Below are positions 52,556 through 64,000 of a DNA stretch of 64,000 nucleotides, piece after piece (the first letter of the stretch is position 1; the number at the start of each line of letters is the position of its first letter). The notes under the pieces are model-generated. The model did not search any database and had not been told where the DNA came from. It saw nothing but the letters and a program-made list of their open reading frames with translations. This DNA comes from Acanthacorydalis orientalis (Eukaryota; Arthropoda; Insecta; Megaloptera; Corydalidae): assembly GCA_034766995.1 (NCBI GenBank), contig CM068315.1, positions 10,804,010 to 10,868,009 of the forward strand. Direction: 5' to 3'. A program made the translations under genes and the position numbers.

Positions 52556-53099
52556 GAATATTTATTTTTATCTTTCTTACAAACAGCGACTTTTATGACT
52601 GAAAAAATATTTCATGGAATAAAACCATAAACAAAAATCATATTCTTAATTATGCTCTCCAATAACGTTGAGTTCTATACAAACAGAAACATTACTTTAA
52701 ATTTTTCAACCATTTATCATACTTATTTAACAAACAAAAACCAATCCTAATAGTTATTAATAATCAAATAAAAATATGTACATTATGTTTTCTGACATAT
52801 CGACAAAACAATAACGATTTTTATTTATATAAAAGTCAATTTCTTGAAATTTATTTTATTTAAGAAATATGTTTCATATATTATTTATTTAACAGTGTGT
52901 ATCAAGTTTCCTTTGTGAATATTTTTGATTTATTTACCTTATTACAATGTATACCGAAAATATAAATATAGTTTCAAATTCTAAAGAGAGCATATTTCAT
53001 GCGTAAATAAAATAATTCATTTTATATTATATAACATATATATATATATAAACAAAAATACCTTTAGATCTATAAAAAAGTACATAAACACAAATCTGT

Positions 53100-53460
53100 T
53101 AATTATTTTCACACGTTACATCCCCTCCAGCTAGCGTTCATATTTCAAAAGGCGTAAAACATGCAAATACAAGCAGCGAAATAAAGTTTCTCGGTGGAAA
53201 ATAAAGCGATACAATGTTTAATTCTATATGAATAAGCTCGAACAACGAAAGCTCTGCGAACATCACTTAGGTTCACAAAGACTAAAGGCGCGCCAGTAAC
53301 CTTTTGTGCTCGTATTGAAACAAAAGCCCACGTCCTTGGGACTGTTTTTATCTGCGCTCCGTCTGTTCACAACTATTTTTATTGGGTGCTGTTTTATACG
53401 AAATTTTTTTTCTCCATGAAAGCAGTTGATTTATCTGTAAAGCGGTGGTAATACAAAATA
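53100..53460. promoter_or_regulatory. GC-richer island, possibly conserved noncoding
   Basis: Balanced composition with acatcccctccagctagcgt, actaaaggcgcgccagtaac and tatctgcgctccgtctgttc. No open frame of note and no repeat match were seen. Intronic regulatory DNA is a guess from composition alone. Confidence 0.25.
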
Positions 53461-53645
53461 TTTTTTAGAAAAACGGCGTATTGACAGCAGAAGTTTATAA
53501 ACTGTGTCCGAAGGAAATGAATGAAAAATTGATAAAATTATAATAAATGATGCCAAATTCAATTTGTTTTCTTTTTAAAAATTCCGCACAGATCTGATTT
53601 TTCAGTTTGTTTTAGTACAGTGGGTAATACAATATATATATATAT

Positions 53646-53793
53646 AGTAAATGTAAAAATTCAGTGCATTTTAAAATTTAAATCCAAAATATGTATTTAT
53701 TCTTGTAAAAAAAACTGTAAAAGTGAAAATATTATTTTTAAATATAATAATTAAAATATAATAATTAAAAATATTATAATTAAACAAAATATT

Positions 53794-53844
<51 letters not shown>

Positions 53845-53988
53845 AATGTAAAAATTCAGTGTATTTTAAAATTTAAATCCAAAATATGTATTTATTCTTG
53901 TAAAGAAAACTATAAAAGTGAAAATACTATTTTTAAATATAATAATTAAAATATAATAATTAAAAATATTATAATTAAATATAATATT

Positions 53989-54024
<36 letters not shown>
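53646..54024 (+). repeat. 195-bp tandem duplication that includes a (TA)n array
   Basis: The sequence agtaaatgtaaaaattcagt starts at 53,646 and again at 53,841. Each copy continues through aaatttaaatccaaaatatg and aatataataattaaaatata, and ends in a (TA)n array. The two copies differ at only a few positions, so the duplication is recent. Confidence 0.9.
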
Positions 54025-54027
<3 letters not shown>

Positions 54028-55082
54028 TTGATTATAAATATAAGAAAAAAAATCAGTCCTTAATATAAACTTATATTGAAAACATTTTGAAAAATACAAT
54101 GGCATCTTTTCAGCTTCATACTTGAAATTCTAACAATAACAAGACGTGCTGTGAATTAAAACATGAATGCAAAATTTCGACATTTATTTTCAATGGAATT
54201 GTCGTCATGAGTAAAGACGTTGACAACTCACTTAACACAATGAATATCAAACGGAACCTAAAATGTCTACCACTCAGCAAAACAAATATCATTCTATTAA
54301 TTTAATACTCTTCTCAGTTTAATGCACAATTAAAACGTTTCTCTGACCATTACAAATTGATATAGACATTCACAATCTCCCTGTAAAGGTATTTTTTTAA
54401 CATTTTTAATTTTTTTCACGTAAAAAGTAATAATATAAATTCAATCAACTATATAATATAAGAAAAGGAATAAAATAAAAAATTAAATTAATTTAGAAAT
54501 GAGCTCCGCTATTTATTGATTCGAATATAAAAATAAAAATATTTTCACTTATTAGAAATTCATTCTGTTATTTAAAAATCCACATTTAATGCTTTTTATA
54601 AAACGTTAGACAAATAAACTTCATTATGTAAATTAAATGTTTCTGTCTTCTCGAAACTCACTCTTTCAGATACTTATTTTATATTTAAAACGAATTTTTT
54701 ATAATCTAATATAATATTTATACAGATTTTTTACATCTGAGTGTTTATTTATCGTTGAGACAAAAAAGTTTTCTATCTATTTAACCATATTATATGAAAT
54801 GTATTACAATTTTCTGAACGAGTTTTATTTGCACAATATATTTCTTCGTCGGATCTGTGAGTGTCATAAAGCCAGTCCATAAACTTTTTTTCTTTATCGA
54901 GTTTTCAAGCCACTCTATGACGTTTTATGTCACTTCTTTGTGGCCTAGAGTTCCTTCGCTCTACGAGACTTTTAATAGTGTTGGAATTTTATACTGTGAT
55001 ACGATTCCTTTTTATCTCACAAGATTTATCTTTATTGTTATTTTTACATACATACACGTTTATTCTCACATACACCTACAGA

Positions 55083-55094
55083 TTTACATACACA

Positions 55095-55167
<73 letters not shown>
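55083..55167. repeat. (TA)n array
   Basis: About 70 bp of pure TA preceded by tacacacctata. Confidence 0.97.
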
Positions 55168-55170
<3 letters not shown>

Positions 55171-55699
55171 AAAGAAGTTATATAATTATAAAAAAAAATA
55201 TTCAAATCAGAAGTTTCAGTACTTCCAGTTTTAAAATACATTCATTACAAAATCAAATTCATATAAGATTAAAGAACTTTAAATTGGTGCAATTATATAT
55301 TTTTATAGATTCATAAGACTGTTAAAAAATGCAAGTGTAATAAATTATTATCTTCTCTGATTCTTATTAAGAGATAGTCATTTTCAATTGAAGCCCATAT
55401 CTTTTCCAGAATATTTACACATTTCATTTTAACTGTACAAAAAATAAGTATTCCTTAATTGTGAGTAAAAATGTAATGACATTAAATATAAGATTTTAGA
55501 AAACTGTTTCAAATTATTAATGAATTTAAAATATATTTTTTAAGCATAACGCTTGTTGATCAAAAAAATAGTGTGATACTTTAATAATATATTATTATAA
55601 AGAGTAACATCTAAAAACTCACAACGTATTTGTTACGAGTAATGATGTTTTCACAAATAATTTCTTTTTGAAATCAATTCTTTTTACTAAATATACAAA

Positions 55700-55855
<156 letters not shown>

Positions 55856-56422
55856 AAACACAATGCATCAATAATTCCCAAACCTGATATTACATGATAA
55901 ATCACTATTATTTCAGCTAAGAAAAAGAAGCATTTAGCGAATATGAAAGTTCATAATGCGTTAAAATAAACTTATATATATATATATATATATATAAATG
56001 CACAACCGAAAAACAAAAAAGTTCAAAAGCAAAATGTATTTCGTGCTTTTAATATTTAATATTAATGAAAAAGTCTCTTGTGTAGTATATATTAATAGCA
56101 AAAGCATAAAAGTTTTTTGTAACATCTCTTTTAATTTTATCCGTGGCAACTTTCACTAGTTTTCTTAACAAGTTTCATTTTAGCAAAATCCCTATTAAAA
56201 AGTTACCACATTATGTAAGTAATCTACAGAATCTGCTCTATTTTTTCTCTTTTTAGAATATATATATATATATATATTGTATCATTCTTGATAAAGTTCC
56301 AGTTATTTTAATTAGATACTCCACTATGTACACATTTTCATCACACCCAGTTCAAAGATTATGAGATTGTACAGAATATATGAATGAGAAAAAGATGTCT
56401 AAAAATTTTAACAAGTATTCGG

Positions 56423-56427
<5 letters not shown>

Positions 56428-56497
<70 letters not shown>

Positions 56498-56498
56498 G

Positions 56499-56530
<32 letters not shown>

Positions 56531-56545
56531 TATACATAAATATGT
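56428..56545. repeat. Long (TA)n tract with TGTA variants
   Basis: About 115 bp, with the right half broken by tgta at intervals. Confidence 0.97.
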
Positions 56546-56837
56546 ATGTAGTTATCTAACAATATCGTATTTGTAGACTTAACATACGTCGGAATTTAAT
56601 TTTCAAACATGTTTCTGTATAAAAATTGTAGGTCCTCCGTTATATACTGAAAAATGTTAGGAACATAAAATTGCCTCTTGAAAATTCGCTATTCATGAGC
56701 TACAGAATAGAAATGTAAAATGAATTTTCCTCATACGTCTTTTTCAACTAAACCACACTTGACTCTTTCATATGGTAAATAGAATGTTCTACACACATAC
56801 ACACATACATATATATATGGAAAAAATATTTCTTTTG

Positions 56838-56873
<36 letters not shown>

Positions 56874-57653
56874 AATTTGCCTTTGAAATAAATTATTAGC
56901 ATTGCATTAATTTCGTTGTAATATTTGACAATATAATTTGATTCTAATGTGTAAGTATAATTTAAATGCTTTTTTTCTAAAGAACATAATATATGTTAAC
57001 TGTAATATATATATATATATATACATTTTTTTATTAACATTTTTGCGCATTGAAGATCCACTATTAAATAAAGGTTTTTCATTAATTCTTCTGATTTTAA
57101 CGATCAGATTCGTCTCGTTTCTATAAATTTCTAACTCATTTTTTGATCTTAAATATATGCAATCCGTTTCCATTTTAAATTCTATTTAGTTATTTTTTAT
57201 TTAAACGCACAAAAAAGCATCACTAAATAAAATTAAAAATGTACAATTAATTTACAAAACAATTTATAATTTCTTTATGAGCGCATAGTCTATGAATGAA
57301 TTTAATATATCCTATTAATGAGCTCACTCATAAACTCATAAATACAATATTGATACTAAAGACAATTTTTCTAATGAATTCTTGTTTATACAATATATAA
57401 TAAGGAAAATAAGAATACTTGGAAACAAAAGTATTATTTTTTTTAATAAAGTAATATATCAACGGTGTTTTTAATTTAACTAAAAAGAAAACTGTATTCC
57501 GATTAAAACAGTTTTTTAAACAATTCGAACAAAAACGGGATGCATTCACAAAACCTTATTTGAGAAGAGAGTCAAACAAAAGAGAATCTTTAATATTTAT
57601 TATATAATAAAGTTCCGTTTGGAAAAATAAACTAATTATAATTTTCTTTTCAG

Positions 57654-57752
57654 GGTTTCTCTCATGGGACAAAGATTTGTGTCACATCGATCTAGAAAAA
57701 GAATTACAGACGTTGACTACACAAGCCCCAGAAGGAGAAGAAGCACGTTACG
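57654..57752 (+). other. futsch: futsch exon: head-domain start (FLSWDKDLCHIDLEKEL)
   Basis: The exon follows a polypyrimidine tract and CAG acceptor at 57645-57653 and ends at the donor g|gtaata. It starts with the last two bases of a glycine codon (intron phase 1) and reads FLSWDKDLCHIDLEKELQ, then a stretch ending PEGEEARY. The family has an equivalent SWD...DLEKEL...QAPEGEEAR block shortly after a membrane-like GYLLIVFGE segment. That segment is absent here, so it must sit on an upstream exon. Confidence 0.93.
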
Positions 57753-58034
57753 GTAATATCAATTATTTTCACTGTCGACAATATTCGTTCAATTTCTTTC
57801 TTCTTTATGTATTTAGGCGAAAGACTTATTCAGTACGCATCTGAAAACTTAGTAACAGAAGTTCTAATTCATCCATCATCTAGTACACTGATTCAGTGTA
57901 TCAGAAATTTATTAAGCAGTTTTACAAGACATCGTCATATCGTTCACGCTGGATATACATTTGCTGGAAATGGTTCATGGATACTTCAGGTAAGTGAAAA
58001 CTTTTCAATAGCAAATATATACAATCATATACAC

Positions 58035-58098
<64 letters not shown>

Positions 58099-61000
58099 AT
58101 GTCTACATGTATACATAAAACACAAATATGTTGACATATCTTTATTATAATTTTTTTATTAGGTTGGTAGGAAAATAATTACGGTTTTTGTTTTCTAAAT
58201 TTTAAACTTAAAGTGATTTTTTTGGTCTGTATTTTGGTAACATCGACTTAGGTTTTGTTATTAATTTTGCTTCAAATTGGGCTATTGATTTAAAGATGTT
58301 TTAATTCAATAGCCCAATAAGAGAGATTTTTTGTATGAGTTCAAAACGGGAGATAAAACAGCAGAAACTGCTCGTAAACTAAACGATTCTTTTAGTGTGA
58401 ATGCTATTAAATCATGGTTCAATGGACGCTCCAAAAATTTCGTGCTGGGAATGAGACCTTTAAAGATAAAGAAGGTCATTATCTGCTTTTTCAGTTCATA
58501 ACGACCAACTGAAGTCGTTAGTTGAATCAAAACCACGCGCAACAATTCGAGAGCTTGCACAAAAGTTAGGCGTTAATCATCCAATGGTGTTGGATCACTT
58601 GAAACCATTTTTTTTAAAAAATGTATACAAATTTGAAGGTCATAAATTATAATTATTTTTCTACCAACCTATTATTAAGTCAAAAATACGAAGTATCCTT
58701 TACTCAACTTATGTTAAAATCTATGCAATATATTTTTTTTATTTTGATGATGCACAAGAATCGTCTAATACAGACTAAATTATTAAATAACACTATTCAA
58801 TATTAAATGTACACATGTCATCATGGTATCGTTGTATGCTTGAATTTCTGCATTAATAAATAATGAAAATAAGGGATATTCGAAAATAGTCGGCCTACAC
58901 TCATGATATGTATTTCATTGAGCATGTTATATTTTTTATAGGATGGAACATTCTCATACGCTGATTTCTGTGATGCATTTCAAGAACATGAAGTTCAGAG
59001 GGTTATCCGCGCATACGAAAACACAGTCACAATCGACATTCATTGCGCGTCAGAGGGCGAGTGGACCAAACTGCCAAATCAACAGTTCACAAAATACTGC
59101 CAAGTGCGTGTAAATCCGAACGACGTACTAACGGCGGGCAGTCCGTCGATTATGAACTTCAATAACTACATCGCACCGTTCCTTATACCATCCGAAATCG
59201 ACAACGTACTAGAGAGTTCCGACGTTGTCGGCAACATCCGATTTTCGCATCCAACGCTATACGTATTTCCCGGCGGTCAAGGTGACGCAGCATTGTTTGG
59301 TATCAATGGATTCAACATGCTCGTCGACGGTGGATTCGCAAGAAAGGCTTGCTTCTGGGACTTCGTACGACACCTGGATAGATTAGACGCCGTACTTTTA
59401 ACAAGAATTAATAATAGCAACATATGTGGTATTAGTTCTGTTTTACAAAGGAAACGAAATGCTCAAGTGTATCCTCAAATAGGACATTTTTTTTGTAACA
59501 TTCAGGTGAGCAATCGATCGATGAAAATATATTCACACTTGAATCAAATTAACATTAATCATAGTCACTACAACTTACATGTATCTTTATTGCAGGATAA
59601 GAAATCTGTACTGAGTCCCGATGGAGACAAAGACAAGGACCCTTTATTAATTAATCTAATCAATGAAGGTAATGAATTAGTATCAAATTTACGATTACTT
59701 AATCTACGTCCACAATCGTGCTATCGAGATGCCGAGCCAATTAATTTATATCATAAAGTAGGACACGGAACATTAGACATGTACGTTCTGAGTCCAGCTA
59801 AAGATTCGAAAGAAGTACGTGAATTTATACAAAAATGGTATTCGAACGATCAGAACCTCTTCTCGAACAGAAAAGATTCGAAAGACCCTGCATTCCCAAT
59901 ACAGAATCTCGTATCGATATGCGCTCTGCTAATCTGGCAACCAGCAAACCCTAGCGATACGATAACGAGAATACTATTCCCAGGCAGTACGCCACAACAG
60001 AAAATATTCGAAGGACTGGATAAATTAAAGCATTTAGAGTTCTTAAAATATCCAGTGTGTTCAACTAAAACGCTTACTCCTAGTGATTCTATAGCGAGTA
60101 TATCGAAATCCAAACAAGCCAAAACGAACGGACTCTTTGATAAAATAATTACCGGCGACCTTCAGAAAGAAAAGTCTCCGCCACCACTTGAAAATAAACA
60201 AAAGTCTGAAAATAAACTGAATATGGAAAACAAACCAAAAATCATCGACAATAAGCGAGCGTCAGTAAAACAAATACAGACGAAACCGAGAATCATCAAA
60301 GATGACATAAAAAAATCAGAATCGATCGAAAGCGATCGGGACGATTCACTAGGCGACAACATTAAAATGAACGGAACTGATTCCGAAAACGAAATCAATA
60401 AAATGAAAACTCAAAAGACTGAAGATGACAAATCTGACGACAAAGCTAGACATAAACCGAAAATAGAGCACAAGTCGAAAATTGATTCAAAATTTTCGAC
60501 GACAAGAGGAAGAACGGATTCGAAATATACAAAATCTATCGATAGAAAATCTACAAGAAATATACTCGATAAAAAATCCGATGTGAAATCTTCACCGACA
60601 ACCCCGAAAAAGACAGTCGAGCCAAAAGTCAATGGAATTGTCAAAGAAAAAGAACAAATTAGAATGAAAGCAAGTAAAGTGACGAGCAAACCGTCACCTA
60701 CAGCGACTCCGGCGAAAAGTGCAAAAGAAGCCAATAACCGAAAAGTACTTGAATCTAAAAATAAAATTGCGACTAAGAAAGACATTTCTAAGCCACCAGA
60801 AAAGAAAGATATTACCAAAACTGAACGGAAACCAATTTCGAGACGTCCTAAGGGTACATCGCCGGCAAGAAAACCTAGCAGCCCGGCTAAATCAACAAAG
60901 CCTGTTCCTAGATCAGAAAAGGATACGGCAATTCGTAAATTGAAACTTGAAAAAGATGTTGCTACCGATTCGAGTACAGTAAGTACACCGTCTGCGGACC

Positions 61001-64000
61001 AAGAAGTAAAAAAACTCACAGAAGAAGAATTAGAAGCAATCAAAGCACAAGAACTAGCTGACTTAAAAGAAGAACAAGAGGCTGTTAAAGAAATAGAAGC
61101 AGTTTTCAGTAAAGATGAAAAACGTTCCGTTGTCGATTCTGAAAGTCGAGAAGTTGTCGATGAAACACTCATCACAGAAAGTGAAGAAAACGAAGAATAT
61201 ATAATAATAGAAAAAGAAGAAGTCGATCAGTTCACTGAAGATTCAATAAATGAACAAGAAAGTGTACCAAAAGAGGACGAAGCACAGAAACATCTGAGAG
61301 ACAGCGAAGAATCAGAAAAACCGCGAAGAGGTAGTGACGATAGTAAGGAAGCGAATATAGAAATCGAATCCAAAGGACTAGAAGAAGAAACGGAAAAAGA
61401 ACACGTTGAAGAAATTGAAAAGGAACCAGAGCAAGTCGAAATTCCTAAAGAAAAATCAAAATCTCCCGAAGAAATCAAGTTAATCGAAGACGAATCGTGT
61501 AAAGTCTTAGAAATAATTACACCTGAATGTAAAACCCAATTACAACAAGAAGTACAAGAAATAATTGAATCAGCAACTGACATAGTTAAAAGTAAAGAAC
61601 CTACTGATGTGACTCCTCTAGATGAGGTCAAAGAAAAAACTGAAGAAATTTCTAAAGAAATATCTATCACTAGTCCTGAAGATAAGATCGAATTGTCCAG
61701 TGAGAAAAAACAATCTGACGCCAAAGATATCGACGAGGGTGAACAAAAAGATGGACAGGAAGCAAACTATATTCAAGAATCTCATCCCGATGAAAAATTC
61801 TCAGCTACAGTTGAATCCGGTCAAACTACCACTGCTCCAACTCTCCCCGAAGATGAAAGAATGACTTTACCAGACGACGAGAGAATACAATTAGATGAGA
61901 TAAAAGAAGATCAAATCGATCAAGTGATTGAAGAAAAGCACGTAAAAGAAGAAACTAAAGAAAGAGATTTTCAAGTAACTATTGAACCTACCAACTTCGA
62001 ACCAAAACCACCCATGACAACTATTGGTGGAATGCAATTTGAATCGCACCAAGCTCACCAAGCACATCTCCGTGATATAGTAAAAACACCTGACGAAGTC
62101 GCCGATCTGCCTGTGCACGAAGAAGCGGACGGAGGTATTTACGATGAATTCGGCGCGACAAAAAAATCAACGCCCTCGTCTGAAATGCTCGACAAGAAGC
62201 ATGATTCGACTGATAAATTAAACGAAGGAGATATCATGAAAACTTCAATAAGTGACTTACAAGACGAACGTATTGCATCGACAATTGAGTCGTCAGATGA
62301 AAAACTACTCGATAAATCAATACCACAATCTGATACAAAAGATGAACTTGATTCGCTTGAAAAAGACGACGATATAAAAGAAGAAATCAAAGAAGGTAAA
62401 GTTATTGAAGATGAAACGAAGCCAGGTGAAAAAATTGAAATTAAAGGAATAGAAACGGAACAAATAACAACTGATATAACAGATAAAAAAGATGGACAAA
62501 AAGACAAAGAACCTTCCGAGAAGGTTGAAGAAGAAGACATTAAAACAGATCATAAACCAATAGAAATTACTGAAGAAAAAGATGTACAAAAAGAAGAAGG
62601 AGCAGCAGAAAAGGAAAAGGTCGAAGTATTCACAAAAGAACCGTCGCCTGAAGTCGTTGAAGATGATGCAAAACAAAAAGAAAGACCACTTATTGTTATA
62701 AAGGAGGAAAAACCTGTACCCAAAGAAGAGCAGCCAGTACACGAGGAAGAAAAATCGACTGATATTATTAAATCCAAAGAATTAATGGAAGACTTACCAG
62801 CAGACAAAAAAATGGAAGTAGACGAAGAAGAACACAAACTAGCGACAGAAACGATAAAAGATGAAGATTTATCTAAAGATCATAAAACGACTGAAAGTCT
62901 CGACGATACAGAATTAGAAAAAGAGAAAATATCCCAAGAATCCGACATTAAAGAAATAATTAAGCATGAAAAATCTCCTGAAAGAATTGACGATAAAGAT
63001 TTAGAAAAAGATCAGCAACCAGAAGTGACAGTAGATGTTAAAGAAATATCGAAAGATGAACAAGCTTCTGAAACAACTGATGAAAAAGAGTTAATCAAAC
63101 AGGAGCAAATAGATGAAAAAATTGAAATTAAAATAATATCTCCGGATCAAAAAATTCCTGAAATTATCGACGACAAGAATTTAGAAAAAGAACAAATATC
63201 AGAAAAAATTGAAGTCGACGCAATATCTCAAGATCTACAAAAATCTGAAACAACTGTTAAGAAAGATTTAGATGAAAAAGTAGAAGAAAAAAAAACTGAT
63301 GTTAAAGATTTAGTAAAAGATGAACAAATCACTGACGATCAAGAATTGGAAAAAAAACATGTGGAAGAAAAACTTGAATCTGAAGATTTAATAAAAAGTC
63401 AAGAAACGCCTGATATAGTAGATGACAAAGATATAATAAAAGAAGAACAGATCGAGGAAAAAGATGAACATAAAGATTTATTACAAGATAGAAAAACACC
63501 TGACTCGAAAATAGATGATAAACATTTAGAGAAAGAAGTAGTAGAAGAAATAATTGTAAGTAAAGCCATACCTCAAGATTTACAAGAACCTATTGAATCT
63601 ATAAAAGACAAAGATTTCGAAAAGGATCAAAAAGCCGATGAAAAATCTGAGATCGAGGATTTATCAAAAGACCAAAAAGTGGTTGAAACCTTTGAAGATA
63701 AAATTGCAAAAGAAAAACAAGATGTGGATGAAAAAATCGACGAACTTAAAGATGTCTCAAAAGAGGAAACAGAAACAGTTATTGTTGACGATACAAAAGT
63801 AGAAAAATTACAAACAGAAGAAAAAACTGAAATTAAAGATGTATTAAAAGATGACAAAGCGACTGAAATATTTGATATTGCAGAAAAAGAAAAACAAATT
63901 GAGGAAAAAGTTGAAATTCAAGATTTATCAAAAGATCAAAAAGTGTCTGAAATAGATAGTATCGAAGAAGATTCACTTGATAAAGATGAAAAAAGCATCA
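57654..64000 (+). CDS. futsch: Futsch / MAP1-family microtubule-associated protein, 5' coding part, open at both ends
   Basis: Four exons are visible: 57654-57752, 57817-57989, 58942-59505 and 59596 to the window end. All junctions are GT-AG and the reading frame stays open through all of them, giving about 1,745 residues. The order follows MAP1B/Futsch: an N-terminal conserved head with a degenerate metallo-beta-lactamase-like fold (YVFPGGQGDAALFGINGFN), then a basic linker, acidic conserved blocks, and a long Lys/Glu-rich repetitive region. From the family, Futsch binds and stabilises neuronal microtubules in axons, dendrites and synaptic boutons. The start codon and first N-terminal residues are missing because the first visible exon starts in phase 1. 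The C-terminal light-chain-like region lies beyond the window; Drosophila Futsch is over 5,000 residues. The family assignment is firm from many blocks shared with Drosophila Futsch. The length of the upstream intron is inferred. Confidence 0.96.
57817..57989 (+). other. futsch: futsch exon: GERLIQYASENLVTEVLIHP block
   Basis: The acceptor is atttag|gcgaaa after a 64-bp phase-1 intron, and the donor is cag|gtaagt, a consensus insect donor. The 173-bp exon encodes GERLIQYASENLVTEVLIHP, then NLLSSFTRHRHIVHAGYTF and GNGSWILQ. These are among the most conserved segments between MAP1B and Futsch. It ends on a codon boundary (phase 0). Confidence 0.95.
58038..58108. repeat. (TA)n-(TGTA)n array in a futsch intron
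   Basis: About 52 bp of TA then tgtatgtatatg. It lies 50 bp upstream of the mariner MITE in the same intron. Confidence 0.97.
58159..58672 (+). mobile_element. Cecropia/Hsmar1-type mariner MITE inside a futsch intron
   Basis: The 514-bp copy is inserted at a TA in the 952-bp futsch intron, in the same direction as the gene. Ends read ttaggttggtaggaaaataa and aattatttttctaccaacct. The N-terminal remnant reads FLYEFKTGDKTAETARKLND. The deletion joins 'ggtgttggatcacttgaaac' to the 3' end (tttgaaggtcataaat), the same type of junction as at 20,864 and 26,321. It contains a 43-nt local hairpin (58,276-58,318). Confidence 0.9.
58942..59505 (+). other. futsch: futsch exon: metallo-beta-lactamase-like core
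   Basis: This 188-codon exon runs from the acceptor ttttatag|gatgga to the donor cag|gtgagc, phase 0 on both sides. It encodes DGTFSYADFCDAFQEHEVQR, then a less conserved 100-residue stretch, then the core VVGNIRFSHPTLYVFPGGQG, NGFNMLVDGGFARKACFWDF, VRHLDRLDAVLLTRINNSN and AQVYPQIGHFF. In the family this region has a metallo-beta-lactamase-like fold that has lost the HxHxDH metal motif. I likewise see no such motif here, so a structural role is more likely than catalysis. Base composition is clearly more balanced than in the flanking introns. Confidence 0.94.
59596..64000 (+). other. futsch: futsch giant exon: head end, basic linker, acidic repeats
   Basis: The exon begins after tattgcag and stays open for 1,468 codons to the window edge. 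About 59,596-60,110 completes the head (HKVGHGTLDMYVLSPAKDSK; RILFPGSTPQQKIFEGLDKL). 60,130-60,960 is a Lys/Ser/Pro-rich basic linker with SAKEANNRKVLESK and RKPISRRPKGTSPARKPSSP, matching Drosophila blocks and resembling a microtubule-binding type of sequence. 61,010-62,150 is acidic with conserved blocks (DLKEEQEAVKEIEAVFSKDE; YIIIEKEEVDQFTEDSINEQ; EKFSATVESGQTT; TPDEVADLPVHEEAD). From about 62,150 it is nearly pure Glu/Lys/Asp/Ile sequence. A giant repeat-bearing exon is usual for MAP1 genes. Confidence 0.95.
62850..64000 (+). repeat. futsch: Degenerate ~30-residue Lys/Glu repeats inside futsch
   Basis: From about 62,850 the protein repeats a loose unit of roughly 30 residues with the pattern (L/I)SKDxKxxExxDDKxLEKEQ, then an EKxEIKD-type ending. 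Clear examples are DDKDLEKDQQPE, DDKNLEKEQISEK, VDDKDIIKEEQIEEK and EIEDLSKDQKVVETFEDK. Units differ in length and do not align perfectly at DNA level, so this is an old array. It continues past the window. The unit differs from the Ser-Arg-Pro-Glu-Ser type repeat of Drosophila Futsch. Confidence 0.75.

Larger units (their letters stand above)
57990..58941 (+). other. futsch: futsch intron carrying a mariner MITE and a TA array
   Basis: This 952-bp phase-0 intron has a consensus gtaagt donor and a tttttatag acceptor. It is much longer than the two neighbouring introns of 64 and 90 bp. Most of the excess comes from a (TA)n array (58,038-58,090) and a 514-bp mariner-derived element (58,159-58,672). 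Confidence 0.9.

Noticed and set aside
60411..63857. Several long open frames on the minus strand opposite the futsch giant exon (up to about 250 codons, Ser/Phe-rich)
   Set aside because: They arise because the sense strand is purine-rich and almost free of TTA, CTA and TCA triplets in that phase. They have no domain and the sense frame is clearly coding.

Overview
The window is eukaryotic, very A+T-rich DNA, most likely from an insect. The one protein-coding gene I can support is the 5' part of futsch, the insect MAP1B/MAP1A homologue. Its encoded protein matches the known Drosophila Futsch head domain and several linker blocks. Hymenoptera is plausible from the A+T level and the many mariner and piggyBac relics, but nothing here proves an order.

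Layout: 1-57,653 holds no coding exon that I recognise. It is low-complexity A+T-rich sequence with dozens of (TA)n arrays, many decayed DNA transposons and a few islands of more balanced base composition. 57,654-64,000 carries four futsch exons on the + strand (57,654-57,752; 57,817-57,989; 58,942-59,505; 59,596 to beyond the window end). The first visible exon begins inside a codon and lacks the start of the family's N-terminus, so at least one coding exon lies further upstream. I did not find that exon here, so much or all of the first 57 kb may be one large futsch intron. That is an inference.

Mobile DNA: transposase relics point to at least four mariner lineages: irritans-like (about 7.45-8.28 kb), mauritiana/Mos1-like (10.78-12.01 kb), cecropia/Hsmar1-like (48.51-49.78 kb) and mellifera/capitata-like (about 51.34-52.47 kb). 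Two of these lineages also have short copies that share one internal deletion and so look like MITE families: mauritiana-type at 3.0 and 45.5 kb, and cecropia-type at 20.9, 26.3 and 58.2 kb. A piggyBac-like relic with TTAA on both sides and a readable C-terminal cysteine-rich domain lies at 29.0-29.64 kb. A hAT-like miniature element lies at 23.54-23.84 kb and an unclassified 544-bp inverted-terminus element at 13.03-13.57 kb. Two further MITE families, which I cannot name, have four and five copies.

The most interesting structures are: a possible composite mariner (two mariner ends around a unique 370-bp segment that recurs next to another mariner); a 26-30 bp micro-inversion inside one unit of a 3 x 134-bp tandem repeat; a 19-bp hairpin made by a local inverted duplication inside the mariner MITE in a futsch intron; a 195-bp tandem duplication interleaved with (TA)n arrays; and a CpG-rich island at 37.44-38.19 kb that could be a promoter. 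I see no tRNA, rRNA or CRISPR array, and no convincing second protein-coding gene.
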